From Terriglobales bacterium (GTDB lineage: Bacteria > Acidobacteriota > Terriglobia > Terriglobales > Acidobacteriaceae): a stretch of 64,000 nt of DNA. The position numbers and the translations under genes are program-made. Shown here piece by piece: positions 8,853 to 16,189 of the stretch; positions within the stretch are counted from its first letter, which is position 1; each line of letters begins with the position of its first letter. Where the stretch lies: positions 1-64,000 of the forward strand of contig DATMAB010000020.1 in assembly GCA_035573675.1 (NCBI GenBank). Direction: 5' to 3'. The notes below the pieces were generated by a model, which saw only the letters and a program-made list of their open reading frames with translations, was not told where the DNA came from and searched no databases.

Positions 8853-10103
8853 CTAAGCCGAAGCCGCCAGCGGCTCGCGCTTGCGGGCCACGAACTCCGG
8901 GTTGTCCGCGTCCACCGCCTCCGACAACGCGCCCAGGAACCCGGGCAGCGCCGAGGTGATGCGGTTCCAGTTGGGGATCAGCGGCGCGCCCAGGGGATCG
9001 GCAAAGTACTCGTCGGCCGCGACCTTCAGCGCCTGGGCGAAAGTCTCAACCGCCGTCTCTTCTTCGTGCCGATCGAATACCAGGTCGTTGATCATGGCGT
9101 CGGCGTGGTAGCGCGTGATGCTGTCCTCCGCCTTGCGCACGTAGCGTACCTGCAGGGTCTGCATGTGTCCCGTGTCAAAGCTCGCTCCCTCCGCCGCCAG
9201 AATGCGGAACAGCGCTTTGGCGATATCCACCGACATCTTCATGAGTCCTCGCGATGGATCGCCCTGCGACAGATCCTGATGCTTATGTTCGTAGTTGTCC
9301 GCGATATCCACCTGGCACACCCGCTTGATCGAGCAGTTACGGTAGATTTCTGCCAGCACTCCTACTTCGAGACCCCAGTCCGAGGGGATGCGGTTCACCC
9401 GCGCCAGGTCCGCCTGCATGGCGAACTCGCCGGCCAGCGGATAGCGGAAGCTGTCCAGGTACACCAGGAACGGCACGTGACCGAAAATGGACTGCAGCGC
9501 GCGCACCAGCGGAGTGACGAACAACCGCGTCACCCGCCCGTGCATGCGGTCGCTCACCCGCGCGTAGAACCCTTTACAGAACTCGAAGTTGATGTTCGGA
9601 TTCACCACCGGGTAGCACAACCGCGCCAGCATACGCCGGTCGTAGTTCACGATGTCGCAGTCGTGCAGCGCGATGCAACCCGCCCGGCGGCTGGCCAGCG
9701 CATACCCGTACGCCATCCAGCAGGACCTCCCCTTGCCGTCCGGTCCCGGCTGCAGCCCGTTCTCCTCCAGTGTTCGGTACAGGCTCTGGACGCGCTCACC
9801 GCTGTTCCACACCACCCGCACCTGTCCCGGCAGAACGTTCAACCGTTCCTTCACTTCGCGGAACTGCGCCGCCGTTGCGCCGGCCAGCGTCACGATGAAC
9901 TGCTCCACATAGCGGACAGAGGAAAGCTCGCCCAGGATGCGCGCCATGGCCGGCTTTTCGAACTCGCTATACAGCGCCGGCAAGACCAGCGCGATGGGCT
10001 GTTGCTGGGCGTAGCGCTGCAACTGGGTTTCCAACACCTCCAGCTTGGCATCGCCCAACCGGTGCAGCGTGGCGATAACACCTGTCTGGTAGAAGTCCGA
10101 CAT
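8853..10103 (-). CDS. gpgS: Glucosyl-3-phosphoglycerate synthase-like glycosyltransferase
   Basis: 416 residues, ATG 10103 with GGGAGG nine bases upstream. It carries the GT-A metal motif HDCD at 147-150, then a conserved acceptor region (PVVNPNINFEFCKGFYARV), and WNSGERV at 99-105. These match the bacterial GpgS/mannosyl-3-phosphoglycerate synthase group, which joins NDP-glucose (or GDP-mannose) to 3-phosphoglycerate as the first committed step of glucosyl- or mannosylglycerate synthesis. It opens the operon that also encodes a second glycosyltransferase, a membrane protein and the phosphatase. Donor specificity cannot be decided by eye; glucose is favoured because the two-Asp DCD context and the operon resemble Persephonella- and Petrotoga-type systems. 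Confidence 0.75.
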   Translation of the reverse strand: MSDFYQTGVIATLHRLGDAKLEVLETQLQRYAQQQPIALVLPALYSEFEKPAMARILGELSSVRYVEQFIVTLAGATAAQFREVKERLNVLPGQVRVVWNSGERVQSLYRTLEENGLQPGPDGKGRSCWMAYGYALASRRAGCIALHDCDIVNYDRRMLARLCYPVVNPNINFEFCKGFYARVSDRMHGRVTRLFVTPLVRALQSIFGHVPFLVYLDSFRYPLAGEFAMQADLARVNRIPSDWGLEVGVLAEIYRNCSIKRVCQVDIADNYEHKHQDLSQGDPSRGLMKMSVDIAKALFRILAAEGASFDTGHMQTLQVRYVRKAEDSITRYHADAMINDLVFDRHEEETAVETFAQALKVAADEYFADPLGAPLIPNWNRITSALPGFLGALSEAVDADNPEFVARKREPLAASA

Positions 10104-10469
10104 GAACTGCCTCCCCGATGAAATAGGTTCTCGTGCGTCCCAGACGACGTGAGCAAGGGCGCCGCAGGATGTGGCGCAGAACGGGCTGATTCACCCGAAA
10201 GAATTGCTTCCGGTTGGATGCTACCAGCCTGAACTGCGATGCCTCAACAAAAATCGGACCGGTCCTTCCCTTTTTTGTCGCCGCACTCGTAAGGAATCTC
10301 TGCCTTCGTCCCCGGGAGCGGGTATGCACAGCACGCGGCCGGTACCAACCTGGGCACTTGGTGTAACCTCGGTGCGCGGCTAGCATCGAACCGGGTGCCG
10401 GGCCCGTTCTCCTGTTCTCACCCCAAGGGCCGGGGACAGCACATTCCGGGCACCGCGGAGAATTTCGAC
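10104..10469. other. Divergent intergenic region between gpgS and the PilZ gene
   Basis: About 370 bp lie between the oppositely oriented gpgS and PilZ genes. It must hold both promoters, but no good -35/-10 pair stands out on either strand. A plus-strand open frame from 10395 continues into the PilZ gene, but its first 25 codons do not look coding. Confidence 0.4.
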
Positions 10470-10820
10470 GTGGCGAAGGAATGGATGCAGTCGGTGATCG
10501 CCCCGCCCGAGCCTCGCGAGGACAAGCGTCGCGCCAAGCGCTTCACCATGCGTCTGCCCATCCACGTGTACTTTGACGACGGCATCGCGCGCGAGGTCAC
10601 CGGCGTCACGCGTGACGTCGGCGCCGGCGGTGTCTACTTTTATCTTGATACGCCCCTCGCCACGGGCCTGGAAATCGAATACGTCGTCACCCTGCCGCGT
10701 GAACTGGTGCTGATGGACCGCGTCCAGGTGCGCTATCGCGGCCGCGTCGTGCGCAGCGAGGCCGTTCCCGGCCAGCAGATCGGCATCGCCGCCGCTAGCA
10801 CGCACTTCGAGTACGTGTAG
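10470..10820 (+). CDS. PilZ-domain protein (cyclic-di-GMP receptor candidate)
   Basis: About 116 residues. The PilZ signature is visible: RRAKRF (RxxxR, residues ~20-25) and DVGAGGVYF, a variant of the (D/N)xSxxG motif where Gly replaces Ser. PilZ domains bind cyclic-di-GMP through these two elements and often control motility or exopolysaccharide. The start is uncertain: GTG 10470 has GGAG nine bases upstream; ATG 10485 has AAGGA four bases upstream; the open frame extends to 10395. The window holds a pilin and pilus motor genes elsewhere, which this protein could regulate, but nothing local proves it. A heptamer array starts four bases after its stop. Confidence 0.75.
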   Translation: MAKEWMQSVIAPPEPREDKRRAKRFTMRLPIHVYFDDGIAREVTGVTRDVGAGGVYFYLDTPLATGLEIEYVVTLPRELVLMDRVQVRYRGRVVRSEAVPGQQIGIAAASTHFEYV

Positions 10821-10824
10821 CCGC

Positions 10825-10852
10825 CAGCTCCTGGCTCCTAGCTCTGGTTCCG
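10825..10852. repeat. Degenerate heptamer array, about 4 units
   Basis: Four consecutive 7-nt units: CAGCTCC, TGGCTCC, TAGCTCT, GGTTCCG. The array begins four bases after the stop of the PilZ gene. It is one of a window-wide set of such arrays whose unit sequence differs from place to place. A further stuttering run, TCTGTG-based with 8-nt spacing, lies at about 10897-10921 just before fabI. Confidence 0.6.
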
Positions 10853-10955
10853 CCATCCACCGCCCCCGGCCATCTCTCCGGCCGCATGGTTTCAATCTTC
10901 AATCTCTGTGCCTCTGTGTCTCTGTGGCAGAATGGTAGGTTTTCAAGGAGCCTTC

Positions 10956-11726
10956 ATGTTTCAACCGCTCGAGGGTCGCAATGCGGTCGTCTTCGGAGTC
11001 GCCAACAAACGCTCCATCGCCTGGGCCATCTCGCAGAGTCTGGCTAATGCCGGCGCCCGCCTGGCCGTTACGTATCAGAACGAGCGACTGGCCGAAGAAG
11101 CTCGCGACCTCATCGCCGACCTTCCCGGCGCGGAGGGCTTCCAGTGTGATGTCTCCAGCGACCAGGAAGTGGATCGCCTGTTCGGCGAGCTGCAGTCCCG
11201 CTACGGCAAGCTGCACGTGCTGGTGCATTCGATCGCGTACGCGCCTGCCGAGGAGTTGAAGGGAGAGTTCCTGAACACCACGCGTGAAGGCTTCCGTATC
11301 GCGCACGATGTCAGCGTGTATTCGCTCATCGCGCTGGCGCGCGCCGCCGCGCCGCTGATGACCGAAGGCGGCAGCATCATCACCCTCACCTATCACGGCT
11401 CCGAGCGCGTCGTGCCGCACTACAACGTCATGGGTGTGGCCAAGGCCGCGCTCGAAGCTACCGTCCGCTACCTTGCCCACGACCTCGGCAAGCGCAAGAT
11501 CCGCGTCAACGCCATCTCCGCCGGACCCATCAAGACCCTGGCCGCGCGCGGCATCGCCGGCCTGGGCGACATGCTCAAGTCCCACGCCGAGCGCGCCCCG
11601 CTGGCCCGAAACGTGGACGTTGCCGAAGTGGGTTCCACGGCTCTCTTCCTGGCCTCCGACGCCTCCAGCGCCATCACCGGCGAGGTCATCTACGTGGATT
11701 GCGGCTACAACATCATGGGATTCTGA
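10956..11726 (+). CDS. fabI: Enoyl-[acyl-carrier-protein] reductase (NADH)
   Basis: 256 residues, ATG 10956 with AAGGAG five bases upstream. A short-chain dehydrogenase fold with the FabI-type cofactor motif GVANKRSIAW (14-23) and the catalytic pair Tyr156 and Lys163 with Tyr146 (TYHGSE...HYNVMGVAK). FabI carries out the last reduction of each fatty acid elongation cycle, turning trans-2-enoyl-ACP into acyl-ACP in the cytoplasm. The C-terminal GEVIYVDCGYNIMGF is also typical. Length is standard. It is convergent with tsaE, and the gap between them is filled by two inverted octamer arrays. Confidence 0.95.
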   Translation: MFQPLEGRNAVVFGVANKRSIAWAISQSLANAGARLAVTYQNERLAEEARDLIADLPGAEGFQCDVSSDQEVDRLFGELQSRYGKLHVLVHSIAYAPAEELKGEFLNTTREGFRIAHDVSVYSLIALARAAAPLMTEGGSIITLTYHGSERVVPHYNVMGVAKAALEATVRYLAHDLGKRKIRVNAISAGPIKTLAARGIAGLGDMLKSHAERAPLARNVDVAEVGSTALFLASDASSAITGEVIYVDCGYNIMGF

Positions 11727-11842
11727 GAATTGTCGGATTTCGGAATTGTCGAATTGAAGAATCGTGTCTGAGTCTGGAAGCAATTGACAGGCGTCGCTCG
11801 CCCGCAACTCAATTCGTAAATTCGTCAATTCGACAATTCAAT
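11727..11842. repeat. Inverted pair of octamer arrays between fabI and tsaE
   Basis: Directly after the fabI stop come four 8-nt units (GAATTGTC, GGATTTCG, GAATTGTC, GAATTGAA; 11727-11758). A second set follows at 11811-11842 (AATTCGTA, AATTCGTC, AATTCGAC, AATTCAAT), in inverse orientation to the first. The halves could pair into a long hairpin between two convergent genes, so a bidirectional terminator role is plausible. The right-hand array runs into tsaE and supplies its last codons and stop. It is AT-rich compared with its surroundings. Confidence 0.65.
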
Positions 11843-12265
11843 CCGCCGCTGGTTTTCTCCTGTCCGCGCAATCTTGATTTCAACGTCGCGGTCTCTTCGA
11901 AAACGTTCAAATTTCTCTCCCCACTCGATCAGCAGCAGGCTGCGCTCTCCCATCAGGTCATCCAGGCCCAGCGTCTCCAGTTCGCGCGGCGTGTCCACGC
12001 GATACAGATCGATGTGATACACATCAGCTTCCGGCCCGCGGAATTCGTGCACCAGCGTGAAGGTCGGGCTGGTCACGTCTTCTACCTTCGCCGCCTTGAA
12101 GCCCTCGACGATGCCTTTGATGAGTGTGGTCTTCCCTGCTCCCAGCTCGCCGGTCACCACCACGAGTTTCGGCGGACGTAGTTCGGCGGCAAGCTTCCGC
12201 CCAAGAGCCGTTGTTTCCTCCGCCGAGCCAGTCAGGATTTCCTTCGATCTCACTTGAACTCTCAT
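11825..12265 (-). CDS. tsaE: tRNA threonylcarbamoyladenosine biosynthesis ATPase TsaE
   Basis: 146 residues. Walker A is GELGAGKTT at 39-47, followed by SPTFTLV and HIDLYRV, all standard for TsaE/YjeE. TsaE works with TsaB and TsaD to place threonylcarbamoyl on A37 of ANN-reading tRNAs. The last residues (RIELSN) and the stop codon are encoded by units of an octamer repeat array, so the C-terminus appears to have been set by repeat DNA. The upstream spacer to nnr is about 290 bp and holds hairpins, so it may have its own promoter. Confidence 0.9.
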   Translation of the reverse strand: MRVQVRSKEILTGSAEETTALGRKLAAELRPPKLVVVTGELGAGKTTLIKGIVEGFKAAKVEDVTSPTFTLVHEFRGPEADVYHIDLYRVDTPRELETLGLDDLMGERSLLLIEWGEKFERFRRDRDVEIKIARTGENQRRIELSN

Positions 12266-12446
12266 TCAGCCATCATCCTGAGCGAGGCAAGCCTTCCGCG
12301 CGCAGTCTCCGGTGCGGGAAACCCGAGCGAAGGACCCCGGTGTTGCGATGGTCCGACCTCTTCAGGAAAGGCGCTTCCTTGAAGCGTTGCACCGCCAGCC
12401 CTCCCAACGCCCCAGCCCGCCCATGGCGGGCAGCATTAGAGTTAGC

Positions 12447-12464
12447 CCCGGGCGTAAGCCCGGG
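12447..12464. repeat. Short perfect palindrome (CCCGGGC-GTAA-GCCCGGG)
   Basis: A 7-bp perfect stem with a GTAA tetraloop. It belongs to the same style as the gggctttcaagccc-type palindromes near 63789-63862, so probably a small dispersed intergenic palindrome rather than a gene-specific site. Confidence 0.55.
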
Positions 12465-12485
12465 TAAGCTGCCTGAGTTCTGACA

Positions 12486-12545
12486 GCGCGCCCGATGGGC
12501 GTCGCCGAGCGAGCTCGCGAGCGAGGCAGCGACAATCGGGCGCGC
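12486..12545. repeat. 60-bp cruciform-capable inverted repeat downstream of nnr
   Basis: Perfect 11-nt outer arms (GCGCGCCCGAT at 12486-12496, ATCGGGCGCGC at 12535-12545) enclose an inner GTCGC/GCGAC pair and a central GCGAGCTCGC palindrome. It lies 10 bp past the nnr stop on the minus strand. It has no T-run, so it is not a classic intrinsic terminator, although it could stabilise a 3' end. Confidence 0.6.
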
Positions 12546-12555
12546 CGCAACCACC

Positions 12556-14136
12556 TTATCCGCTCACTCGCACGAACTTGTCCCGCGCCCGCTCGCGCGC
12601 CACGCGAAACGCCGCTGGAAGGCACCGCAGCAGGTCGGTCGCGGTCATGACGTGCTCCTCTAACTCGTCCCGGGCCAAATCGCCGGCCAGACCGTGCAAA
12701 TAGACGGCGGCAATTGAAGCCCTCTCTTTCTCCGACAGATGTTGCCCCATCAAGCCGGCGACCAGCCCGGTGAGGATGTCGCCGGTTCCTCCGCTTGCCA
12801 TGCCGGGATTGCCCGTCGGGTTCACCCAGACCATACCTTCGGGCAGCGCGATCAAAGTTCTCCAGCCCTTGAGCACGACAACGCATTTGTGCTCGCGGGC
12901 AAAGTTTCGCGCCACCCCGACGCGGTCCTTCTGGATGTCCCTGGCTGAGGAGTTCGTGAGCCGCGCCATCTCTCCCGGATGCGGCGTCACTACCAGCAGT
13001 CGCTTGCTTCCATCGAGCTTCGACGCGCACCCTTCGAAAGCATTCAGCCCATCGGCATCGAGCACCACCGGCAGGTCGCACTCGGCGACCAACGTCCGCA
13101 CGAACTCCGCCGACTCGGGATGCCGCGAGATACCCGGACCGATGGCCACCACGCTCTTCCCTTCCATCAGCTTGTCCATCCGCCCGTACTCTAGTGCGCG
13201 CATGGAAATTGTTCCGACTTCGGTTTCCTCCAGCGCCTCGGTCATCAACTCCGGCATGAATCCTGCCACGGTGGGCTGGATCGAGCGCGGGACCGCCACG
13301 GTCACCAGGCCGGCGCCGGCGCGCAATGCGGCCATACCGGCCATGGCTGGTGCCCCAGCCTTGCCCACCGAGCCGCCCACGATCAGGACGTGGCCAAAGT
13401 CGCCCTTATGGGCATCCGGCTCTCTCGGCAATAGAACCGTTCCGATATCGTCGGGGGTGATGACTTCCATAGCCAGCTTGGAGGTCACCGCTTCGCGCGG
13501 AGTCCCGATCTGCGCTACGACAGTTTTGAGGCATGCGAATCGATTGAACAGATGAACTGGCTTCGGTGCGGTGAAGGTTACAATTCCGCCACACTTCGCC
13601 ACTAATTCTGGGTTCGGCTCGAAAGGTTCGTCCGCGCTTGCTCCGGAAGGAATATCGACCGCACACACCGCTCTTGCCGGAAGCGCATTGAGCGCTCGAA
13701 TGGCAGCCGCCTGGATCCCATTCACCGGCGGCTTGAACCCGGTCCCCAGGATCGCGTCTACCAGCACCTCCGCCGCGAACACCTCTCTTGCGGATTCGCT
13801 GTTCAGTTCCTCCTCGTTCCGGGCGATTACGGCCGTAAGCGGCAGCTTCTTGTACATCTCCGCCGCATCGCCCTTCAGGTCTCCCGGGTCAGCCAGCAGC
13901 AGTACCTTCACCTGTTTCCCGGCTTCGTGCAGCTTGCGTGCGGCCACAAAGCCGTCGCCGCCGTTGTTGCCTTTGCCGCAGATGACGCCGAAGCACTGTG
14001 CCTGCGGATATTCGCGCAGAAGGAACTCCGCCACTGCTGCGCCGGCGTTTTCCATCAAGGTGAGCGAAGGCACGCCGTAGCGCTGGCTGGTGATGCGATC
14101 GATCTCGCGCATCTCGGCGGCGGTGACGATCTTCAT
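12556..14136 (-). CDS. nnr: Bifunctional NAD(P)H-hydrate repair enzyme (epimerase and dehydratase)
   Basis: 526 residues. The N-terminal half is the YjeF-N epimerase with GKGNNGGDGF at 54-63; the C-terminal half is the ADP-dependent dehydratase with VTPHPGEMARL and GMASGGTGD at 445-453. Together they repair hydrated NADH and NADPH: the epimerase equilibrates R and S forms and the dehydratase removes water from the S form. Length and domain order are normal for the fused bacterial form. It starts 10 bp downstream of the stop of the K+ channel gene on the same strand, so the two are probably cotranscribed. Confidence 0.93.
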   Translation of the reverse strand: MKIVTAAEMREIDRITSQRYGVPSLTLMENAGAAVAEFLLREYPQAQCFGVICGKGNNGGDGFVAARKLHEAGKQVKVLLLADPGDLKGDAAEMYKKLPLTAVIARNEEELNSESAREVFAAEVLVDAILGTGFKPPVNGIQAAAIRALNALPARAVCAVDIPSGASADEPFEPNPELVAKCGGIVTFTAPKPVHLFNRFACLKTVVAQIGTPREAVTSKLAMEVITPDDIGTVLLPREPDAHKGDFGHVLIVGGSVGKAGAPAMAGMAALRAGAGLVTVAVPRSIQPTVAGFMPELMTEALEETEVGTISMRALEYGRMDKLMEGKSVVAIGPGISRHPESAEFVRTLVAECDLPVVLDADGLNAFEGCASKLDGSKRLLVVTPHPGEMARLTNSSARDIQKDRVGVARNFAREHKCVVVLKGWRTLIALPEGMVWVNPTGNPGMASGGTGDILTGLVAGLMGQHLSEKERASIAAVYLHGLAGDLARDELEEHVMTATDLLRCLPAAFRVARERARDKFVRVSG

Positions 14137-14146
14137 CGGCAGGAGA

Positions 14147-15178
14147 TCAATGGGTTACGCTGCGGCTCGGGGTCAGGGCGAGCTGCTCCAGTCGCTTCAG
14201 GTTCTCGGTCTCGCCCACCACAATCAGCGAGTCCCCGCCCAGGATGATATCGGTGGCGCTGGGGTTCACCCGCATGGCCTCGCCCGGCCGCTTGATGGCC
14301 AGGATGATGACCCCCATCTTCTGATGGATCCGCGACTCTCCGATGGTGGTGCCGGCCAGGGAGGACCCGGCAGTCACACTGAGCTCTTCAATCTCCACCT
14401 GCAGCTTGGTTTCGTCCCGGCCAACGGCGATATCCAGGAAGTCCAGCACACCCGGGCGCAGGAAGGTCTGCGCGATGCGGTGTCCGGCGAAAACGTAGGG
14501 CGAGATCACTGAGTCCGCGCCCGCCGTGAGCAGATGCTTCTCCGACCCTTCCTCGCTGGCCCGCGCAATGATTTTCAGCTTGGGATTGAGGCTGCGCGCA
14601 GTCAGGACAATGTAGATGTTGGTCGCGTCGGTGGTGGTGGCCGCCACCAGCCCGCGCGCATGCTCGATGCGCGCTTCCCGCAGCACTTCTTCTTTGGTCG
14701 CGTCGCCCACCAGCGTGGGCCAGTCCTCGGCGCAGCGCTCCGCTTTCGACTCGCTGCTCTCCACCACCACGAACGGCGCCGGCTGCGCCGCCAGTTCGCG
14801 CGCCACGCTGCGGCCGACCCGTCCAGCGCCGCAAATGATGTAGTGCCCGGAAAGCCGTCCGATCTCGCGCTCCATGCGCCGCCTTCCCAGAAAGCGTCCC
14901 AGTTCGAATTCTAGCAAAGCGGTGCTGAGCGTCCCGATGGCCGCAAACGCCAGCCCCACTCCGGAAGCGATCAAAAAGATGTTGAAGATGCGCCCCGCGT
15001 CGGAGAGCTCATGGACTTCCCGGTAGCCCACCGTGGCCAGCGTGGTCACCACCATGTACACGCTGTCCAGCCAGGACCAGCCTTCGATCAGGCGGAAACC
15101 GAGCACCCCGACGACGAACAACGCCGCCAGCGCCAAACTCAGAGTCCTCAGGATGCGAAACGGTTTCAACCGCAGCAA
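14147..15178 (-). CDS. Two-TM potassium channel with RCK (TrkA-N/TrkA-C) domains
   Basis: 343 residues. Two transmembrane helices (about 12-30 and 65-90) flank a pore loop with the selectivity filter TTLATVGY (45-52). After them comes an RCK domain with the nucleotide-binding GAGRVGRS (about 116-123) and a TrkA-C domain ending in a regulatory ligand pocket (ILGGDSLIVVG). This is the MthK/GsuK type of ligand-gated K+ channel in the inner membrane. It precedes nnr by 10 bp. Potassium homeostasis fits with the nearby osmolyte operon, but they are not in one transcript. Confidence 0.88.
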   Translation of the reverse strand: MLRLKPFRILRTLSLALAALFVVGVLGFRLIEGWSWLDSVYMVVTTLATVGYREVHELSDAGRIFNIFLIASGVGLAFAAIGTLSTALLEFELGRFLGRRRMEREIGRLSGHYIICGAGRVGRSVARELAAQPAPFVVVESSESKAERCAEDWPTLVGDATKEEVLREARIEHARGLVAATTTDATNIYIVLTARSLNPKLKIIARASEEGSEKHLLTAGADSVISPYVFAGHRIAQTFLRPGVLDFLDIAVGRDETKLQVEIEELSVTAGSSLAGTTIGESRIHQKMGVIILAIKRPGEAMRVNPSATDIILGGDSLIVVGETENLKRLEQLALTPSRSVTH

Positions 15179-15258
15179 TCTTCAGCCTCTACCACGCCCC
15201 GCGGCATCATACCGCCGGCCCCTCGCCCAGGCCAGTTACTTTCCCATGCCGAAGGTGC

Positions 15259-15295
15259 CCCGCGTTCGCGCCCCGCGGTTGGGCGCTAACGTGGG
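15259..15295. repeat. 37-nt hairpin family, copy A
   Basis: A 14-nt left arm (CCCGCGTTCGCGCC), a 9-nt loop and a 14-nt right arm (GGCGCTAACGTGGG). One G-T wobble and one mismatch at stem position 10. Flanked by GGTGC on the left and ACC on the right. Copies with the same geometry occur at 15395, 15477, 29206 and 29714. Confidence 0.75.
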
Positions 15296-15394
15296 ACCAG
15301 CAACGACCTTCGAATGCACAGCGCGCAAAGCGCGCGGCCGAGATTAGCCCGGCCCGCCCCAATCTTGAGGATGTCAAAGGGAACCTCACGGTGC

Positions 15395-15431
15395 CCCATG
15401 TCTACGCGATGCTTTTGCGCGGAGACATGGG
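15395..15431. repeat. 37-nt hairpin family, copy B (covarying arms)
   Basis: Left arm CCCATGTCTACGCG, 9-nt loop, right arm CGCGGAGACATGGG. Thirteen of 14 pairs form and the single mismatch is again at stem position 10. The arm sequence differs from copies A, C and D in both halves so that pairing is kept. Confidence 0.75.
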
Positions 15432-15476
15432 AAAAACGAACGACAGAAACTCACCCGCGGAACTCTCGCAAGGTGC

Positions 15477-15513
15477 CCCACGTTCGCGCCCCGCAGTTGG
15501 GCGCTAACGTGGG
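15477..15513. repeat. 37-nt hairpin family, copy C
   Basis: Left arm CCCACGTTCGCGCC, 9-nt loop, right arm GGCGCTAACGTGGG; 13 of 14 pairs, mismatch at position 10. It is nearly identical to copy A, 200 bp away, and shares the surrounding AAGGTGCC and ACC. Confidence 0.75.
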
Positions 15514-15526
15514 ACCGGAACGCCGC

Positions 15527-15618
15527 CTACACCAGTCGCTTCTCCATCCGCAGCCCGTCCACGCTCCCCTGGTAATAGCGCGGCAGCGGGTGGAGCACGG
15601 AATTGCCCGTTCCGTTTT
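15527..15618 (-). pseudogene. Duplicated 3'-end fragment of the rimI-like acetyltransferase gene
   Basis: About 90 bp match the end of the intact acetyltransferase gene at 17941-18032 in the same orientation. The first 60 bases differ at only two positions; the rest is more diverged. Read on the minus strand it encodes LPRYYQGSVDGLRMEKRLV and a stop, like the intact gene. With the intact copy it forms a direct repeat around the DNA that carries three secreted-protein genes. The upstream part of the acetyltransferase is missing here. Confidence 0.8.
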
Positions 15619-15721
15619 GGGCCGCATCCAAGAACGGCACCATCAGGACGAATCGTTACTTTCGTTACTTGCGCGAGGCGAAACTGCCTGAGAGACTGCT
15701 CAACGACTACGGGAGAAAAGA

Positions 15722-16189
15722 ATGCGCTCTATCGCCTTGACCCTCCTGCTCCTGCCGGTTTGCCTCTTCTTGGCGCGCCCGGCGGAAGCTCAGTCCTCGG
15801 TACAGTTGCCAACACTCTTTTTCTGCGACGGGGAATTCAAGACCGTGACCACGACCTTCACGCTGGACAGGAACACCATCACGGGGACGGAAGCTGTTAC
15901 CGGCACCTGGCAAAACGACTTCTTCCAGGTCTGCTCGAACTTTCCGGCGAACACTGTTCTATCAGAATCGGTTTGTGCCGTTCCTAGCGCAGTGGTTCAT
16001 TGGTACGTCCTCGACGACTCTCTGGGTCCGCGCGACGGCGGAGTCGGCTTTTGCAATCCCATCTATCTTTACTATCCAAAGACTCAGGCTACGTTTCAGA
16101 TTCGCGCTGCCGAGGGTCTGGCCCAGCCCATCGATGTCAACATTTACACCAGCACCAGCTTAAGCACATTGATAGGCACTATCCGGTAA
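15722..16189 (+). CDS. Secreted protein of unknown function
   Basis: 155 residues with a clear signal peptide (LTLLLLPVCLFLARPAEAQ, residues 5-23). The mature part is short, beta-rich in appearance and contains four Cys residues (around 35, 70, 83 and 112), so disulphides are possible after export. The start is ATG 15722 behind GGGAGAAAAG. I do not recognise a family. The stop at 16187 lies within the next frame (4-nt region), and the next gene lacks its own signal peptide. The two may once have been one secreted protein. Base composition here is less GC-rich than in the flanking housekeeping genes. Confidence 0.6.
   Translation: MRSIALTLLLLPVCLFLARPAEAQSSVQLPTLFFCDGEFKTVTTTFTLDRNTITGTEAVTGTWQNDFFQVCSNFPANTVLSESVCAVPSAVVHWYVLDDSLGPRDGGVGFCNPIYLYYPKTQATFQIRAAEGLAQPIDVNIYTSTSLSTLIGTIR

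Larger units (their letters stand above)
12266..12555. other. Non-coding spacer between nnr and tsaE with palindromes
   Basis: About 290 bp without a credible gene. It contains a CATCCTGAGCGAGG...GCGAAGGACCCC stretch of a kind often seen between genes in environmental Acidobacteriota, a perfect small hairpin at 12447-12464 and a large cruciform at 12486-12545 (both listed separately). Confidence 0.5.

Noticed and set aside
15314-15691. 125-codon plus-strand frame
   Set aside because: It reads through two 37-nt hairpins and the antisense of the rimI fragment; there is no protein-like composition.
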